A stretch of DNA of 64,000 nucleotides from assembly GCF_023920105.1 (NCBI RefSeq), contig NZ_CP083693.1:265001-329000 (forward strand). Reading direction: 5' to 3'. Shown one piece after another: positions 19,333 through 29,120 of this stretch (position 1 is its first letter; each line of letters begins with the position of its first letter). A program made the position numbers and the translations under genes. Origin of the DNA: Bartonella taylorii (GTDB taxonomy: Bacteria; Pseudomonadota; Alphaproteobacteria; Rhizobiales; Rhizobiaceae). The notes under the pieces were generated by a model. The model was given only the letters and a program-made list of their open reading frames with translations, searched no databases and was not told the origin of the DNA.

Positions 19333-20025
19333 TTAGAAGTCAAGATCCGCATAATGAGGACTTGCTACAATTCCTCGGATGCGATCTGTTAAAAGAGAGC
19401 GAAAAGAAGGTCGCGATTTCATCCTCATATACCAGTCTTTTGCGGCGGGGGATTGTTCCCAGTCAATCTCCCCCAGAAAATCAAGTACAGAAACAGATGC
19501 TGCGGCTGCTAGATCCGCATAAGATAATGCAGAGCCGACTAACCAGTCACGAGATGCACAGAGCCAATTGAGATAGTTCATATGTGGTAAAATGTTGGCG
19601 CGCGCATTGCGTAAAATTTGTGAATTGGGAGCACCACCACCAATGGCTAGCGGCATTTCGCGTTTATAGATTCGTTCTCGTACAATATGGCGTGCTGCTT
19701 CATTTTCAAATTTATTTAAAAACCAGTCATTGAGGCGGCGCACCTCGGCACGGTCTAAAGGGTTTGCTGGAAAGAATTTGTTCTCTTGTCGTAAACTCCC
19801 ATGTGTTTCATCTAAATATTCGTAGATTACAAAGGCTCCTGATAATGGAACTTCATGTTCATCAAGAAGAACAGGGACATGACCAGCTGGATTCAATGCG
19901 AGGAATTCATGCCTTCTTGCCCATTCATGTTCTTCAATCAGTTGAGTGCTTACACCATATTCACCAAGAATGAGGCGTATAAATCGAGAGGCAGAAGATA
20001 GAGGAGAATGAAAAAGTGTCAGCAT
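19333..20025 (-). CDS. Glutathione S-transferase family protein
   Basis: A 230-residue two-domain protein. The N-terminal thioredoxin-like domain (1-80) contains FHSPLSSASRFIRL and the glutathione-site run HVPVLLDE with the cis-Pro, then a Ser/Ala pair. The C-terminal all-helical domain includes LVGSALSYADLAAAA with the conserved N-capping Asp. The active Cys/Ser is probably Ser near residue 8-11. Substrate unknown; roles in detoxification or stress are usual for the family. It is separated from engB by ~140 bases on the same strand. Confidence 0.85.
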   Translation of the reverse strand: MLTLFHSPLSSASRFIRLILGEYGVSTQLIEEHEWARRHEFLALNPAGHVPVLLDEHEVPLSGAFVIYEYLDETHGSLRQENKFFPANPLDRAEVRRLNDWFLNKFENEAARHIVRERIYKREMPLAIGGGAPNSQILRNARANILPHMNYLNWLCASRDWLVGSALSYADLAAAASVSVLDFLGEIDWEQSPAAKDWYMRMKSRPSFRSLLTDRIRGIVASPHYADLDF

Positions 20026-20164
20026 AATCTACACTATCAAATAGAGTTGATGAGATTTTTTTCAAGTAATAAGAATTTTTATAAAGGTGCTTTACTAGAA
20101 GTACAAGATTATTAGTAAAAGCTCACAATTATGTTTAATAAACTTCTAATAAAAGGAATATGTT

Positions 20165-20812
20165 CTATGCTGTGATTGCTTGTAAAATGGCAGCACGCAA
20201 TTCTTCCAAACCTAATGCTTTTTCTGAAGATGTCACAAGAATTTCAGGATATGCTGCTGGATGTTTGAGCAGCTTTGTTTTTGTGGTTATTATTAATTTT
20301 TCAAGGACGTTCGATTTTATTTTATCACTTTTCGTTAAAACAATTTGATAAGAGACGGCTGCTTTATCAAGAAGATCTAGAACATCTGCATCATTTTTTT
20401 TGATTCCATGACGTGAATCAATCAAGACATAAACACGTTTTAGTGTTGTGCGTCCCCGCAAATAGTTAAAAATCAACTCTGTCCACGCATCAACCAGATT
20501 TTTAGGAGCTTCGGCAAAACCATAACCTGGCATATCTACGAGCGCTATAGGGGGGAGATCTCCTAGTTGTCCACTGAAGCCATCGGGGACAAAGTAATTA
20601 AGTTCTTGAGTTCGCCCTGGTGTATTTGAGGTACGCGCCAAGCTTTTTTGTTGGACGAGTGCGTTGATTAAAGATGATTTCCCAACATTGGAACGTCCCG
20701 CAAATGCGATTTCTGGTGGTCCTTCTGGTGGAAGAAAGCGTAATGCAGGTACACCACGAATAAAAACCCACTTGCGAGAAAAAATTCCAAAAAGAGACGA
20801 ACACTTTGTCAT
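20165..20812 (-). CDS. engB: Ribosome biogenesis GTP-binding protein EngB/YihA
   Basis: A 215-residue P-loop GTPase needed for large ribosomal subunit assembly. G1 is [10 protein letters not shown] (near residue 39), G2 lies in NTPGRTQ, G3 is DMPGYG, G4 is LTKSDK and G5 is VTSSEKALG. Length fits the family. Its ATG overlaps the yidC stop by four bases, so translation is coupled to yidC, the usual alphaproteobacterial order rpmH-rnpA-yidC-engB. Confidence 0.95.
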   Translation of the reverse strand: MTKCSSLFGIFSRKWVFIRGVPALRFLPPEGPPEIAFAGRSNVGKSSLINALVQQKSLARTSNTPGRTQELNYFVPDGFSGQLGDLPPIALVDMPGYGFAEAPKNLVDAWTELIFNYLRGRTTLKRVYVLIDSRHGIKKNDADVLDLLDKAAVSYQIVLTKSDKIKSNVLEKLIITTKTKLLKHPAAYPEILVTSSEKALGLEELRAAILQAITA

Positions 20813-22647
20813 TCATGCACTTCTTTTTTGGGTGATTTTCGCCACAAGGCTTTAAGATTATCAAAAAGCTCAATTTTAGCTCCTTGACGTTTCATCATGA
20901 TGCCTTGCTGAATCATTGATAATATATTGTTCCATGCCCAGTAGATGACAAGACCAACAGGGAAGGAAGCAAGCATAAAAGTAAAGATGATTGGCATCCA
21001 CGCAAAGATCATAGCTTGTGTTTGGTCTTGAGGGGCTGGGTTCATACGCATTTGTAAAAACATCGTTATTCCCATAATCAAAGGCCATGCACCAAGCATA
21101 AGAAACGTTGGAGTTGTGTACGGTAAAAGGCCAAATAGATTAAAAAGGGAAGTTGGATCGGGTGCTGCTAAATCTTGAATCCAACCAAAGAAAGGTGCAT
21201 GCCGCATTTCGATGGTGATATAGAGAACTTTATAAAGAGCAAAAAATATTGGAAATTGAACCAACATCGGCCAACAGCCTGCAAGAGGATTGATTTTTTG
21301 GTTTTTATATAGTTCTATAATTGCTTGTTGTTGTTTGGTTCTGTCATCTGGATATTTTTCTTTTATTTCTAACAACATCGGTTGTATAAGCTTCATGCGC
21401 GCCATAGATTTATAGGACTTATTTGCTAGCGGGAAGAGAAGCGTTTTTAAGAGCACCGTGACAAGAAGAATGGCAATACCAAAATTGCCTGTTTGCTTAT
21501 AAAGAAGGTCAATAAGAGAAAACATTGGTTTGGTGATGAAATCAAACCAGCCCCAATCGATTAAAAGAGCAAATTTTTTAATTTTCAAGTCATTTTGATA
21601 GTGATTAATGATTTCAACTTGTTTTGCACCAGCAAAAAGGTGATTTGTAACGGTTTTTGTTTCATTTGGAGCAATAGTTAAAAGCGATCCTAGCAAGTCA
21701 GACTGATAATGTGTTTGCAAGCGATCAAAATAAATAAAGCGGCTTGTATATTCTTTATCTTGTGGGGGAATGACCGCTACAGCCCAATATTTATCGGTAA
21801 TACCAATCCAACCTCCTGTTACTTTGGAGAAAGCTATGCTTTTTTGGCCATTATCAGGATTTGGATCAAGCTCCGCTAAGTTTTTGTATTTCTCAGTTTT
21901 AAGTGAATCACCTGCAATGCCTATCATGCCTTCATGAAGCAGGTAGGTTGCATTTGTATGTTCTGGTGGAGCTGCGCGTGCAACGCGAGCATAGGACGAG
22001 AGATATATCGGTTTATCCCCTTCATTGCTGATAGAATCCTCAATGGTAAACATGTAGTGATCATCAACAGAAAGAATACGGCGGAAAATTTGTCCTTGTC
22101 CGTTATTATAAATTAAAGTGACCGGTGTTGAAGGGGTCAGTGTTGTATTGTTTCCCTCTATTTGCCATTGTGTATCAGATTGTGGCAAGGCTTCTTTTGA
22201 CAAAGACGGACTGGTAAAACCAAATTCAGCAAGGTAGGTCGTTGTGAATCCCTTTGGGTTCAACAAAGCAATTTCCGGTGATTTCTTCTCTACTGTCAGG
22301 CGATATTTTTTGAGGAGAAGATCATCAAACTGTGCACCAACAAGATTAATAGAACCTTCAAGTTCACTGGTTTTTATGGCAATACGATTTGTTTTGGCTA
22401 ATACAGCATTCCGGACTTCAGGAGTCATTTTGTGATCAATTACAGATGCTGCTCCGTGCGTTTGTGCTGCGTCAGAAAAATTTGGAGTAGGAGTAGAAAG
22501 TGCTGACTGTTGTTTTGACAAGTGCTGTGCGATGATTTGTTGTTTTTCTAATTCAGCCTGTTTGGGAACAACATGAAGAAATTGCCATGCGATAAGCACA
22601 CCAAAAGACAACCCAATGGCGATAAAGAAATTGCGGTTATATTCCAT
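20809..22647 (-). CDS. yidC: Membrane protein insertase YidC
   Basis: A 612-residue inner-membrane insertase. An N-terminal anchor helix (about 7-25) is followed by a large periplasmic beta domain (about 60-345). The conserved core starts with the amphipathic and first core helices near [12 protein letters not shown], then [15 protein letters not shown], with core helices to residue ~580 and a charged C-terminal tail. The motif [18 protein letters not shown] is typical. It works with SecYEG and alone to insert membrane proteins. It overlaps rnpA by 11 bases and engB by 4, so it is part of one operon. Confidence 0.97.
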   Translation of the reverse strand: MEYNRNFFIAIGLSFGVLIAWQFLHVVPKQAELEKQQIIAQHLSKQQSALSTPTPNFSDAAQTHGAASVIDHKMTPEVRNAVLAKTNRIAIKTSELEGSINLVGAQFDDLLLKKYRLTVEKKSPEIALLNPKGFTTTYLAEFGFTSPSLSKEALPQSDTQWQIEGNNTTLTPSTPVTLIYNNGQGQIFRRILSVDDHYMFTIEDSISNEGDKPIYLSSYARVARAAPPEHTNATYLLHEGMIGIAGDSLKTEKYKNLAELDPNPDNGQKSIAFSKVTGGWIGITDKYWAVAVIPPQDKEYTSRFIYFDRLQTHYQSDLLGSLLTIAPNETKTVTNHLFAGAKQVEIINHYQNDLKIKKFALLIDWGWFDFITKPMFSLIDLLYKQTGNFGIAILLVTVLLKTLLFPLANKSYKSMARMKLIQPMLLEIKEKYPDDRTKQQQAIIELYKNQKINPLAGCWPMLVQFPIFFALYKVLYITIEMRHAPFFGWIQDLAAPDPTSLFNLFGLLPYTTPTFLMLGAWPLIMGITMFLQMRMNPAPQDQTQAMIFAWMPIIFTFMLASFPVGLVIYWAWNNILSMIQQGIMMKRQGAKIELFDNLKALWRKSPKKEVHE

Positions 22648-23029
22648 TCGTACACCCCTGTTGCCGTTTTTGATGTTTTGTTTTTGGTTTTATCCGTCGG
22701 TTTAATTCATTGATCAAAGATGCAAAAGGTGCATGAAGCACATCAGGACGCGCCACAATGACATAATCTGTTCCTGCCTCCATGTTTTCTGTTAAACCAA
22801 CCCTTACTGCTTCGCGTAGACGTCTTTTGATACGATTGCGTTTGACAGCATTGCCGTTTCTACGTGTAACCGTGAAACCTACGCGCGCAACAAGCGGAGA
22901 TTTTATTTCTGCTGTTTGCTCATGGGATTTAACTTCGAGCAAAAATAAAGGACCGCGTCGTTTTTCTCCTGTGCGTACAGCCAAAAAATCCGATCTTTTG
23001 CGAATACGGCAGGGGTGTTTTTTCTTCAT
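22637..23029 (-). CDS. rnpA: Ribonuclease P protein component
   Basis: A 130-residue basic protein that binds the RNase P RNA for 5' tRNA maturation. The family RNR-type motif is seen as [19 protein letters not shown] (near residues 54-72), after RVGFTVTRR. It follows rpmH by ~120 bases and overlaps yidC, in the conserved ribosomal-protein-L34 operon. Confidence 0.95.
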   Translation of the reverse strand: MKKKHPCRIRKRSDFLAVRTGEKRRGPLFLLEVKSHEQTAEIKSPLVARVGFTVTRRNGNAVKRNRIKRRLREAVRVGLTENMEAGTDYVIVARPDVLHAPFASLINELNRRIKPKTKHQKRQQGCTNGI

Positions 23030-23148
23030 AAAGAGCGTTTTGCAATTTTGCTAAATGCCTGCAAAAGCAGGCACTAAAGGTTTACAACGAAAGCTTCACA
23101 ACAAAAAAGAATAAGTAATATTCAATTGCTGTGAAAATTTATAAATGA

Positions 23149-23283
23149 TTAAGCAGATAACCGCTTACGCCCACGCGCACGCCTTGCGGCGATAACTTTA
23201 CGGCCACCAGCTGTTGCCATACGTGCACGAAACCCATGGCGGCGTTTACGGACAAGTTTAGAGGGTTGGTAAGTACGTTTCAT
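23149..23283 (-). CDS. rpmH: 50S ribosomal protein L34
   Basis: A 44-residue gene read directly from the minus strand. It starts [18 protein letters not shown], continues [13 protein letters not shown], and ends GRKRLSA. Sequence and length are diagnostic for bL34, a component of the large ribosomal subunit. It is the first gene of the rpmH-rnpA-yidC-engB cluster. Confidence 0.97.
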   Translation of the reverse strand: MKRTYQPSKLVRKRRHGFRARMATAGGRKVIAARRARGRKRLSA

Positions 23284-23885
23284 TTATTTAAATACCGCGG
23301 AGTGCGGCCCTTCTTAATTTTATGGGCAATTATGCGCTAGATGAACAATCTCACCTTATCATATAGCTGCTTACACATAAGGAAAAATATAAAAAAAGTC
23401 AATCTTAGATTATTTTTCTATCTTTATTAAAACACAAAAAACTCTACGGTAGATGTGTATTTTATTCGTAACATTCTAAAATTTAAGAAAAATAATAATT
23501 GGTAATAGCCCAGTTTACAGTTATCTCTTTTATAATACAAGTGAATACTCAAGACGTTAAAGGAGTAAATAAAGAATCGTCGCTTGTTATTTTATGATTG
23601 TAGCAAAGTGTATTTTTTAACATAAAAAGTGTGTTCAGTTTTGCCTCTTAAAGGCTTTTATAGAAACATTCGTAAAGTGTTTGCATGAAACATGTTTGAT
23701 AGGATTTTGTACTAGATTTTATGCTCGAGGTTTTTATTGAGACTGGTTTCCTGTTTTATAGAGATAAAGTGTAATATATTTACATTTTATAATCCTTATA
23801 AAGTGGAAAACTTCAGGTGGTTAAGTTGAAGTGTTTTTGGTCATTATTGCTATATTTTCTGGCATTTCTATAGAGAGGAAAGAGC
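23284..23885. other. Divergent spacer between rpmH and mrp
   Basis: About 600 A+T-rich bases with no coding signal. It must hold the promoters of the rpmH operon and of mrp. I could not assign specific elements. Confidence 0.5.
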
Positions 23886-24962
23886 ATGAATCCTATTACA
23901 AGCGAGGTTATCCGCAGTGCGTTACATAAAGTCAAAGGACCGGATTTTGAAAGCGATATTGTATCATTGGGGCTTGTTTCAGAAATATTGGTTGCTCATG
24001 GTAAGGTTTTCTTTTCCATTACAGTTCCAGATGGACGTGTGCAAGAATGGGAATCGCTGCGCCGTGTTGCTGAAGAAGTGGTATGTGCTTTGGATGGGGT
24101 TGAATCTGTTGTTGTTACACTTACGGCAGAAAAAAAATCGAAGGTATCTTCACATTTTCTTGCGTCAAAACGTAGAGCAAAGGTATTGCCTGTAAAAACG
24201 CCGATAGAAGGTGTGCGCCATGTGATTGCGGTTGCTTCTGGAAAGGGAGGGGTTGGCAAATCTACAATGGCGATAAATATTGCTTTAGCTTTACAGGATT
24301 CTGGTTTCAAAACAGGTTTGATGGATGCGGATATTTATGGTCCATCTTTGCCACGTTTGACAGGACTTGTTAACCAAAAACCACAGCTTATTGGCGAGAA
24401 AAAACTTCAACCTCTTGAAAAATTCGGACTTAAATTGATGTCGATGGGTTTTTTGGTTGAGGAAGAAAAACCAGTGGTATGGCGTGGCCCTATGGTAATG
24501 GCGGCTGTGACGCAATTGCTCAGAGATGTTTTATGGGAACCTCTTGATGTTTTGGTGGTGGATATGCCACCAGGTACAGGGGATGCACAATTGACACTTG
24601 CTCAACAAGTGCAGTTAACGGGTGCGTTGGTTGTTTCTACTCCACAGGAGCTTGCCTTGGTTGATGCACGTAAAGCGATAGAAATGTTTATGAAAGTCGA
24701 TGTTCCTATTTTAGGACTCATTGAAAATATGAGTTATTTTATTGCTCCTGATACGCGAAAACGCTACGATATTTTTGGTTATGGTGGCACGCGTGCAGAA
24801 GCAGAACGCCGAGGGGTACCTTTCTTAGCAGAAGTGCCACTTGATGCGGCTTTGCGGTCTTCCTCAGATGGCGGTGTACCTATCTTTATCGCTAAGCCTG
24901 ATGAGGAGCATGCCAAACTTTATCGTGCGATTGTTGATCAAGTGAAAGACAAATTTTGTTAG
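23886..24962 (+). CDS. apbC: Mrp/ApbC-type iron-sulfur cluster carrier ATPase
   Basis: A 358-residue Mrp/NBP35-family P-loop protein that carries Fe-S clusters to target apoproteins. An N-terminal MIP18-like domain (about 1-85) precedes a deviant Walker A motif ASGKGGVGKSTMA near residue 120, switch motif VDMPPGTGDAQ, and the late run LIENMSYF. In this copy the usual CxxC pair after ENMSYF is replaced (IAPDTRKRYDIFG), as in many alphaproteobacterial homologues. A GAGAGGAAAG site precedes the ATG. It is monocistronic. Confidence 0.92.
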   Translation: MNPITSEVIRSALHKVKGPDFESDIVSLGLVSEILVAHGKVFFSITVPDGRVQEWESLRRVAEEVVCALDGVESVVVTLTAEKKSKVSSHFLASKRRAKVLPVKTPIEGVRHVIAVASGKGGVGKSTMAINIALALQDSGFKTGLMDADIYGPSLPRLTGLVNQKPQLIGEKKLQPLEKFGLKLMSMGFLVEEEKPVVWRGPMVMAAVTQLLRDVLWEPLDVLVVDMPPGTGDAQLTLAQQVQLTGALVVSTPQELALVDARKAIEMFMKVDVPILGLIENMSYFIAPDTRKRYDIFGYGGTRAEAERRGVPFLAEVPLDAALRSSSDGGVPIFIAKPDEEHAKLYRAIVDQVKDKFC

Positions 24963-25699
24963 ATTTACGTTTTTCTTAGAGAGTTTTCTAGGACACAATA
25001 TTAAAAAACATAAATAGCTGTTTTTATGGGAATTGCATTCCATGAATGTCTCATTTTTGGGTTAGATCTTTTAGATGTGAAATGGGCAAAAAACTAATCA
25101 TACGGTGAGCGATAATTTTGTTTTTATAAAAAAGCTGTCAGTTGTTTTTTTGCTAATGGGATGAAAGATCTCATTTGAGTGCGAAAAACACGGTTTTTTT
25201 ATACGAAGTTGTTGAATATTGATCATAGCGTTGCAAAATGAGATGTTGCGGTACGGATAGTTCATGTTATCTAAAAATGATACATACAGTTGTTGCTGTT
25301 GCTAGTAAGTGATTCATTTTTACTTGGGGTAAAGATTTGAACATCGATAAATGAGGCTGATTTTAAAAATGCCGGTTATAGAGGTTATCGGGAGAATTTA
25401 ACTCTTAAAAAAGATTGAATAAGCTCGCAATGTGGGAATGAGTAGAATTATTTCTTCGGTTCTTGAGTAAAGGTTTTGCGGAAAATTATTGGGACTGATG
25501 TGGTTATTGGTAACGCTGGGAGTTCATTCTATTGAAGGGGATAATAATGAACAAAAAGGGGGTATGATATCAAAAAAGCATGGATGATGGTACAAGCTAT
25601 CTTGTTGTGTTACGAGCAATTATTCGAGTGAGTGATCTTTTGGCAGTGGCAAAGAAAATTTTGCAGAAAGAAATCATTGATGATTACAGATAAAAGTTT
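24963..25699. other. Gene-poor spacer
   Basis: About 740 bp with no supported gene. A minus-strand frame at 25610-25870 overlaps rsmI and is an antisense shadow. Confidence 0.5.
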
Positions 25700-25750
25700 T
25701 TGTTTAGAGCTTGTGAAGAGGGGATATTTGATTATGAAAGAAAGGTATGT

Positions 25751-26635
25751 GTGAAAAAAACATATTTTATAGGTGCTCATGCTTATTGTGCACCCGTCAT
25801 AGAACCAGGGCTTTATCTTGTGGCAACGCCTATCGGAAATCTTGCAGATATCACTCTTCGTGCTTTGCAAATACTTGCAGGTGTTGATATTTTAGCGTGT
25901 GAGGATACGCGGGTGACCCGTGTTTTGTTAGAACGCTATGGTATTCAGAAAAAACCATTTGTTTATCATGAACATAATGCGCAGAAAGCAGGGGTGAAGT
26001 TATTAGCAGCTTTAGCAGAAAATAAAACTGTAGCGCTTGTCTCAGATGCTGGGACACCGCTTATTTCTGATCCTGGATTTCGATTGGTAGAAGAAGCACG
26101 CAAAGCTGGTCACAAAATCGTTCCAATTCCTGGGGCATCAGCACTTTTAGCTGCTCTTGTTGCAACGGGGCTTCCTACAGATAGTTTTTTCTTTGCTGGT
26201 TTTTTGAGTGCGCGAAAGGTACAGCGTCAAAAGCGGTTGGAGCAATTAAGAGCTATTCCCGCGACGTTGGTTTTTTATGAATCACCCCATCGTCTTGTCG
26301 AGACTTTACGGGATATGGTCTCTTTTTTTTCGGCTGATCGTCCTGCCGCAATTTGTCGTGAATTAACAAAAAAGTTTGAAACAGTAGATGTTTCTCATTT
26401 AGGAAATTTGTTAGAAAATTACAGTAAGCAAGCGCATATTCGTGGGGAAATTGTTGTGCTTGTTGGGGAAGCACTTGCCTCCTTGGAAGTGATGAGTGAT
26501 CAAGAAATTGATGAGATGTTATTAGAATTGGCGTGCACACATTCTGCGGCTCAAGCGGCTGCTTTGGCGGCAAAGAAAACTGGCTTAAAAAAGCAGGAAC
26601 TTTTTCAGCGGTTGAATTTTTTAAAAGATGTGTAA
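25751..26635 (+). CDS. rsmI: 16S rRNA (cytidine-1402-2'-O)-methyltransferase
   Basis: A 294-residue tetrapyrrole-methylase-fold enzyme that 2'-O-methylates C1402 of 16S rRNA with SAM. Motifs: [16 protein letters not shown], then [26 protein letters not shown] and [18 protein letters not shown]. The start is taken as GTG at 25751, which follows a GAAAGG site; an in-frame ATG lies 17 codons upstream at 25700. It is followed immediately by yraN, the usual pairing. Confidence 0.93.
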   Translation: MKKTYFIGAHAYCAPVIEPGLYLVATPIGNLADITLRALQILAGVDILACEDTRVTRVLLERYGIQKKPFVYHEHNAQKAGVKLLAALAENKTVALVSDAGTPLISDPGFRLVEEARKAGHKIVPIPGASALLAALVATGLPTDSFFFAGFLSARKVQRQKRLEQLRAIPATLVFYESPHRLVETLRDMVSFFSADRPAAICRELTKKFETVDVSHLGNLLENYSKQAHIRGEIVVLVGEALASLEVMSDQEIDEMLLELACTHSAAQAAALAAKKTGLKKQELFQRLNFLKDV

Positions 26636-26636
26636 A

Positions 26637-27020
26637 ATGATGAGGAAAAGCATACAAAAAGAACGTAGGAAAAAGTCTTTTTATAGGGGTGTTCGTGCAG
26701 AAAAATGGGCTGCTTGGTGGTTACGTTTTAAAGGGTTTCACATTGCTGAAATTCGTTTTAAAACAAAGTGCGGTGAAATTGATTTAATTGCGCGGCGTGG
26801 AAATCTTGTTTTAATCGTTGAGGTAAAAGCGCGTTCAACATTGGCTGAAGCAATGGCGGCGGTTTCTCGGGTGAATGAGAGGCGCATTGAGGCAGCAGCT
26901 GATATTTGGTTAGCACGACAAAAAGATCGTGCTCTTTTATGTTTACGCTTTGACTTGATTGCAATTTTACCGTGGTGTTGGCCGCAGCATATTCCAGCAT
27001 TTTTTACGTCTGGTAAATAA
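26637..27020 (+). CDS. YraN/UPF0102 family endonuclease-fold protein
   Basis: A ~127-residue protein of the UPF0102 family with a restriction-endonuclease-like fold. Conserved runs: [30 protein letters not shown] and [10 protein letters not shown], giving the E-D-ExK set (Glu and Asp in GEIDLI, Glu and Lys in VEVKA). It begins one or two bases after the rsmI stop. Two adjacent ATGs (26637, 26640) are possible starts; an ATG at 26628 overlapping rsmI is less likely. Family function is not settled. Confidence 0.88.
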   Translation: MMRKSIQKERRKKSFYRGVRAEKWAAWWLRFKGFHIAEIRFKTKCGEIDLIARRGNLVLIVEVKARSTLAEAMAAVSRVNERRIEAAADIWLARQKDRALLCLRFDLIAILPWCWPQHIPAFFTSGK

Positions 27021-27126
27021 GAGTTTTTATATCATTTTAACCATGGTAGATGGAAAATATTTCGTTTTTATGAGCACATGGGATAAAAAAGTGCTTAACA
27101 GTTTGAGCACTATGAGGAGTGAAATA

Positions 27127-27372
27127 ATGGATGATTATGAAAAGTTTGCAACGGGTTTGTTGATTGTTTTTGGAGCACTTATTATTGGTGGTCTCATGGC
27201 AATGCATATTGCACTCATGAATAAGCCAGGTTTTTTATTTGCATTAGCAGCTGCTGTCGTTGGTTGGTTTTCTGCTTTTGCAGTTATTTTTGATAAGCCC
27301 AAAGTTTATTTGGGATTGATTATTCTTGCTATGTTGTGTGTTGCTTCCTCAATTAGTATTTACGTTAGTTAA
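27127..27372 (+). CDS. Small membrane protein, function unknown
   Basis: An 81-residue protein with three predicted membrane helices (about 8-28, 34-54 and 60-80) and a short acidic N-terminus (MDDYEKFATG). The start is chosen because ATGAGGAG provides a ribosome site eight bases before this ATG; a longer in-frame extension to 26959 overlaps yraN and is less likely. It lies between yraN and the proC-like gene on the same strand. I do not recognise a family. Confidence 0.65.
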   Translation: MDDYEKFATGLLIVFGALIIGGLMAMHIALMNKPGFLFALAAAVVGWFSAFAVIFDKPKVYLGLIILAMLCVASSISIYVS

Positions 27373-27427
27373 AATGCGTGAAGCGCTGGTTGAGTTCTCT
27401 TTAAAATTATGAGGATAAGGAAAAGAA

Positions 27428-28219
27428 ATGAAAATTGGCTTTTTGGGAACGGGTAAAATCAGTACCTCAATGATTGAGGGTTTAATGATGAGCGCTTTTG
27501 ACGTTTCTTCCATTATTGTTTCTCCCCGCAATGCACAAAGTGCAGAGCGCCTTTCACACAATTATGATAAGGTTATTATTGCTGAAAACAATCAAGCATT
27601 GCTGGATTTTAGTGATTGTGTTTTTCTTTGTTTGCCCAACCAAATTGCAGAAGAAGTTTTGCGTTCTCTTCGTTTTCATCCAGAACAGCTTGTCATTTCC
27701 GTGCTTGCCATGGCAAAAGCAGCAGAAGTTGAAGAGTGGATCAACCATAAGGTTTATCGTGCTGTTCCGCTTCCTTTTGTGGCAGAATGTAAAAATTTGA
27801 CGCCCATTTATCCTGATCATCCATTTTTGCGTATTTTGTTTGATGCGTTGGGAGGAACATTGGTGTTGGATGCAGAAGAGCAGTTTAATCTTTTTATGAC
27901 AGCAGGTTCACTCATGGGGGTTTATTTTAATTTTATAGAAACAGCACACCAATGGTTTGTGACACAGGGGTTGGAAAAACAACAATCAGCAGATTTTCTT
28001 GCCATGATGTTTGGAAATCTTACGGATGAAATGCGCAAAACTATAGCAGCCGATTGTTCAAAACTTCTTGATTTTTCTCTGCTTGAGAAAGAGTTTTCAA
28101 CGAAGGGGGGAACAAACGAGCTGTTGTCAAACTGTTTTTCTCGTCAAGGGGGAAGGAGTGCTTTAATAACGGCTCTTGAGACCACTTTGCAAAAAATAAA
28201 CGTTCCGTTTACACATTAA
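27428..28219 (+). CDS. Pyrroline-5-carboxylate reductase-like protein
   Basis: A 263-residue Rossmann dehydrogenase. GFLGTGKISTSMIEGL at residues 4-19 binds NAD(P), followed by VFLCLPNQIAEEVL and VYRAVPLPFVAE. The C-terminal dimer helices contain the region typical of ProC (STKGGTNELLSN, replacing the usual PGGTT). The match to ProC is clear in fold and length, but the final motif is altered, so it may reduce a different imine substrate. A good AGGATAAGG site precedes the ATG. Confidence 0.8.
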   Translation: MKIGFLGTGKISTSMIEGLMMSAFDVSSIIVSPRNAQSAERLSHNYDKVIIAENNQALLDFSDCVFLCLPNQIAEEVLRSLRFHPEQLVISVLAMAKAAEVEEWINHKVYRAVPLPFVAECKNLTPIYPDHPFLRILFDALGGTLVLDAEEQFNLFMTAGSLMGVYFNFIETAHQWFVTQGLEKQQSADFLAMMFGNLTDEMRKTIAADCSKLLDFSLLEKEFSTKGGTNELLSNCFSRQGGRSALITALETTLQKINVPFTH

Positions 28220-28515
28220 AATGCTGGATTAATATGTTCTTTCTGGTCTTAATGAGAGTGGTATTGGTGTGCTCGTTTAGATTTATGTGAACATATACAT
28301 ATTTTAAAACCAAAACAGATTGATATTCAGAATTTTTCTACAGTGATAAGTTAATTTATAAAGATAATTTATCGTTCGTAACTTGAATGAGAACACTGAA
28401 TACAGCACGCTTCTCTTCTTTTAATTTCTCTTTTCATGAACCAAAAAAACGTTTGTTTTTATATGTTATAGAGAGGATCAACATATGGGTACAGATCATT
28501 TAAGAAGGGAGTAAA

Positions 28516-28970
28516 TATGCTCCTTTATAAACAAATTTTATACAGGAGTAGGTGCAACATTTTGTGCTGGCAAATAGAATGGTGATGCCTGTTTGTGCTT
28601 TCATAAACGCAAAGATGATAGTGCCTGATGGATCTTATATTATACTGTTCATGGAGGAGGGTGAAAATAGGTTTTGGGAGTTATGAGAAACATCTCTTTG
28701 AAACAGTTGCGTGAATGCGTAGCGTAAAATGGTGTGTTGTTCATTACGAGGGACGTGAATCCAGTAAAGAAAAGAGAAAAGCAAAAGCGTGTGGTGTTGT
28801 GCAATCTTCATTCTTTAAAAGATATTGCTGTGGATGTTTTTGAAGGTCGGAGAACTGAATTAAAGAAGATGATGAAGATGCACAATGGGTTGCGTCTTTA
28901 CGAGCAGAATGTTCCCACTATATTAGTCTTTGTTTTGTCATTGATAGATAAAAAATTTTAAATAACCGTT
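28516..28970 (+). pseudogene. Remnant of P4-type integrase N-terminal half
   Basis: Translation in shifting frames gives GATFCAGK, stop, NGDACLCFHKRKDD, then YTVHGG, MRNISLKQLRE and VKKREKQKRVVLCNLHSLKD. These align in order with the N-terminal half of the island integrases (ATLGAGKYNDG, LHKRKDGG, YTIHGRR, LRNVSLKKARE, IKEREKQKREAISNLHYLKD). At least three stops and frameshifts are present. The rest of the ~900-bp spacer (28220-29120) shows nothing else recognisable. Confidence 0.75.
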
Positions 28971-29120
28971 ATGTTATAGATATTTCTGATGAAAAAAATG
29001 ATGCGGTAGTAAGAGAGTTTTTGATTGTGGGAGTAGTGATAGAACACATTCTACATTGTGCAAAAACTCGTGCCTTAAAAGTATCGGATAGGATTTTTAT
29101 TTTAGTAGAATGAACAATGA

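Noticed and set aside
20598-20873. 91-codon minus-strand frame overlapping engB and yidC
   Set aside because: It is an out-of-frame shadow of two well-supported conserved genes.
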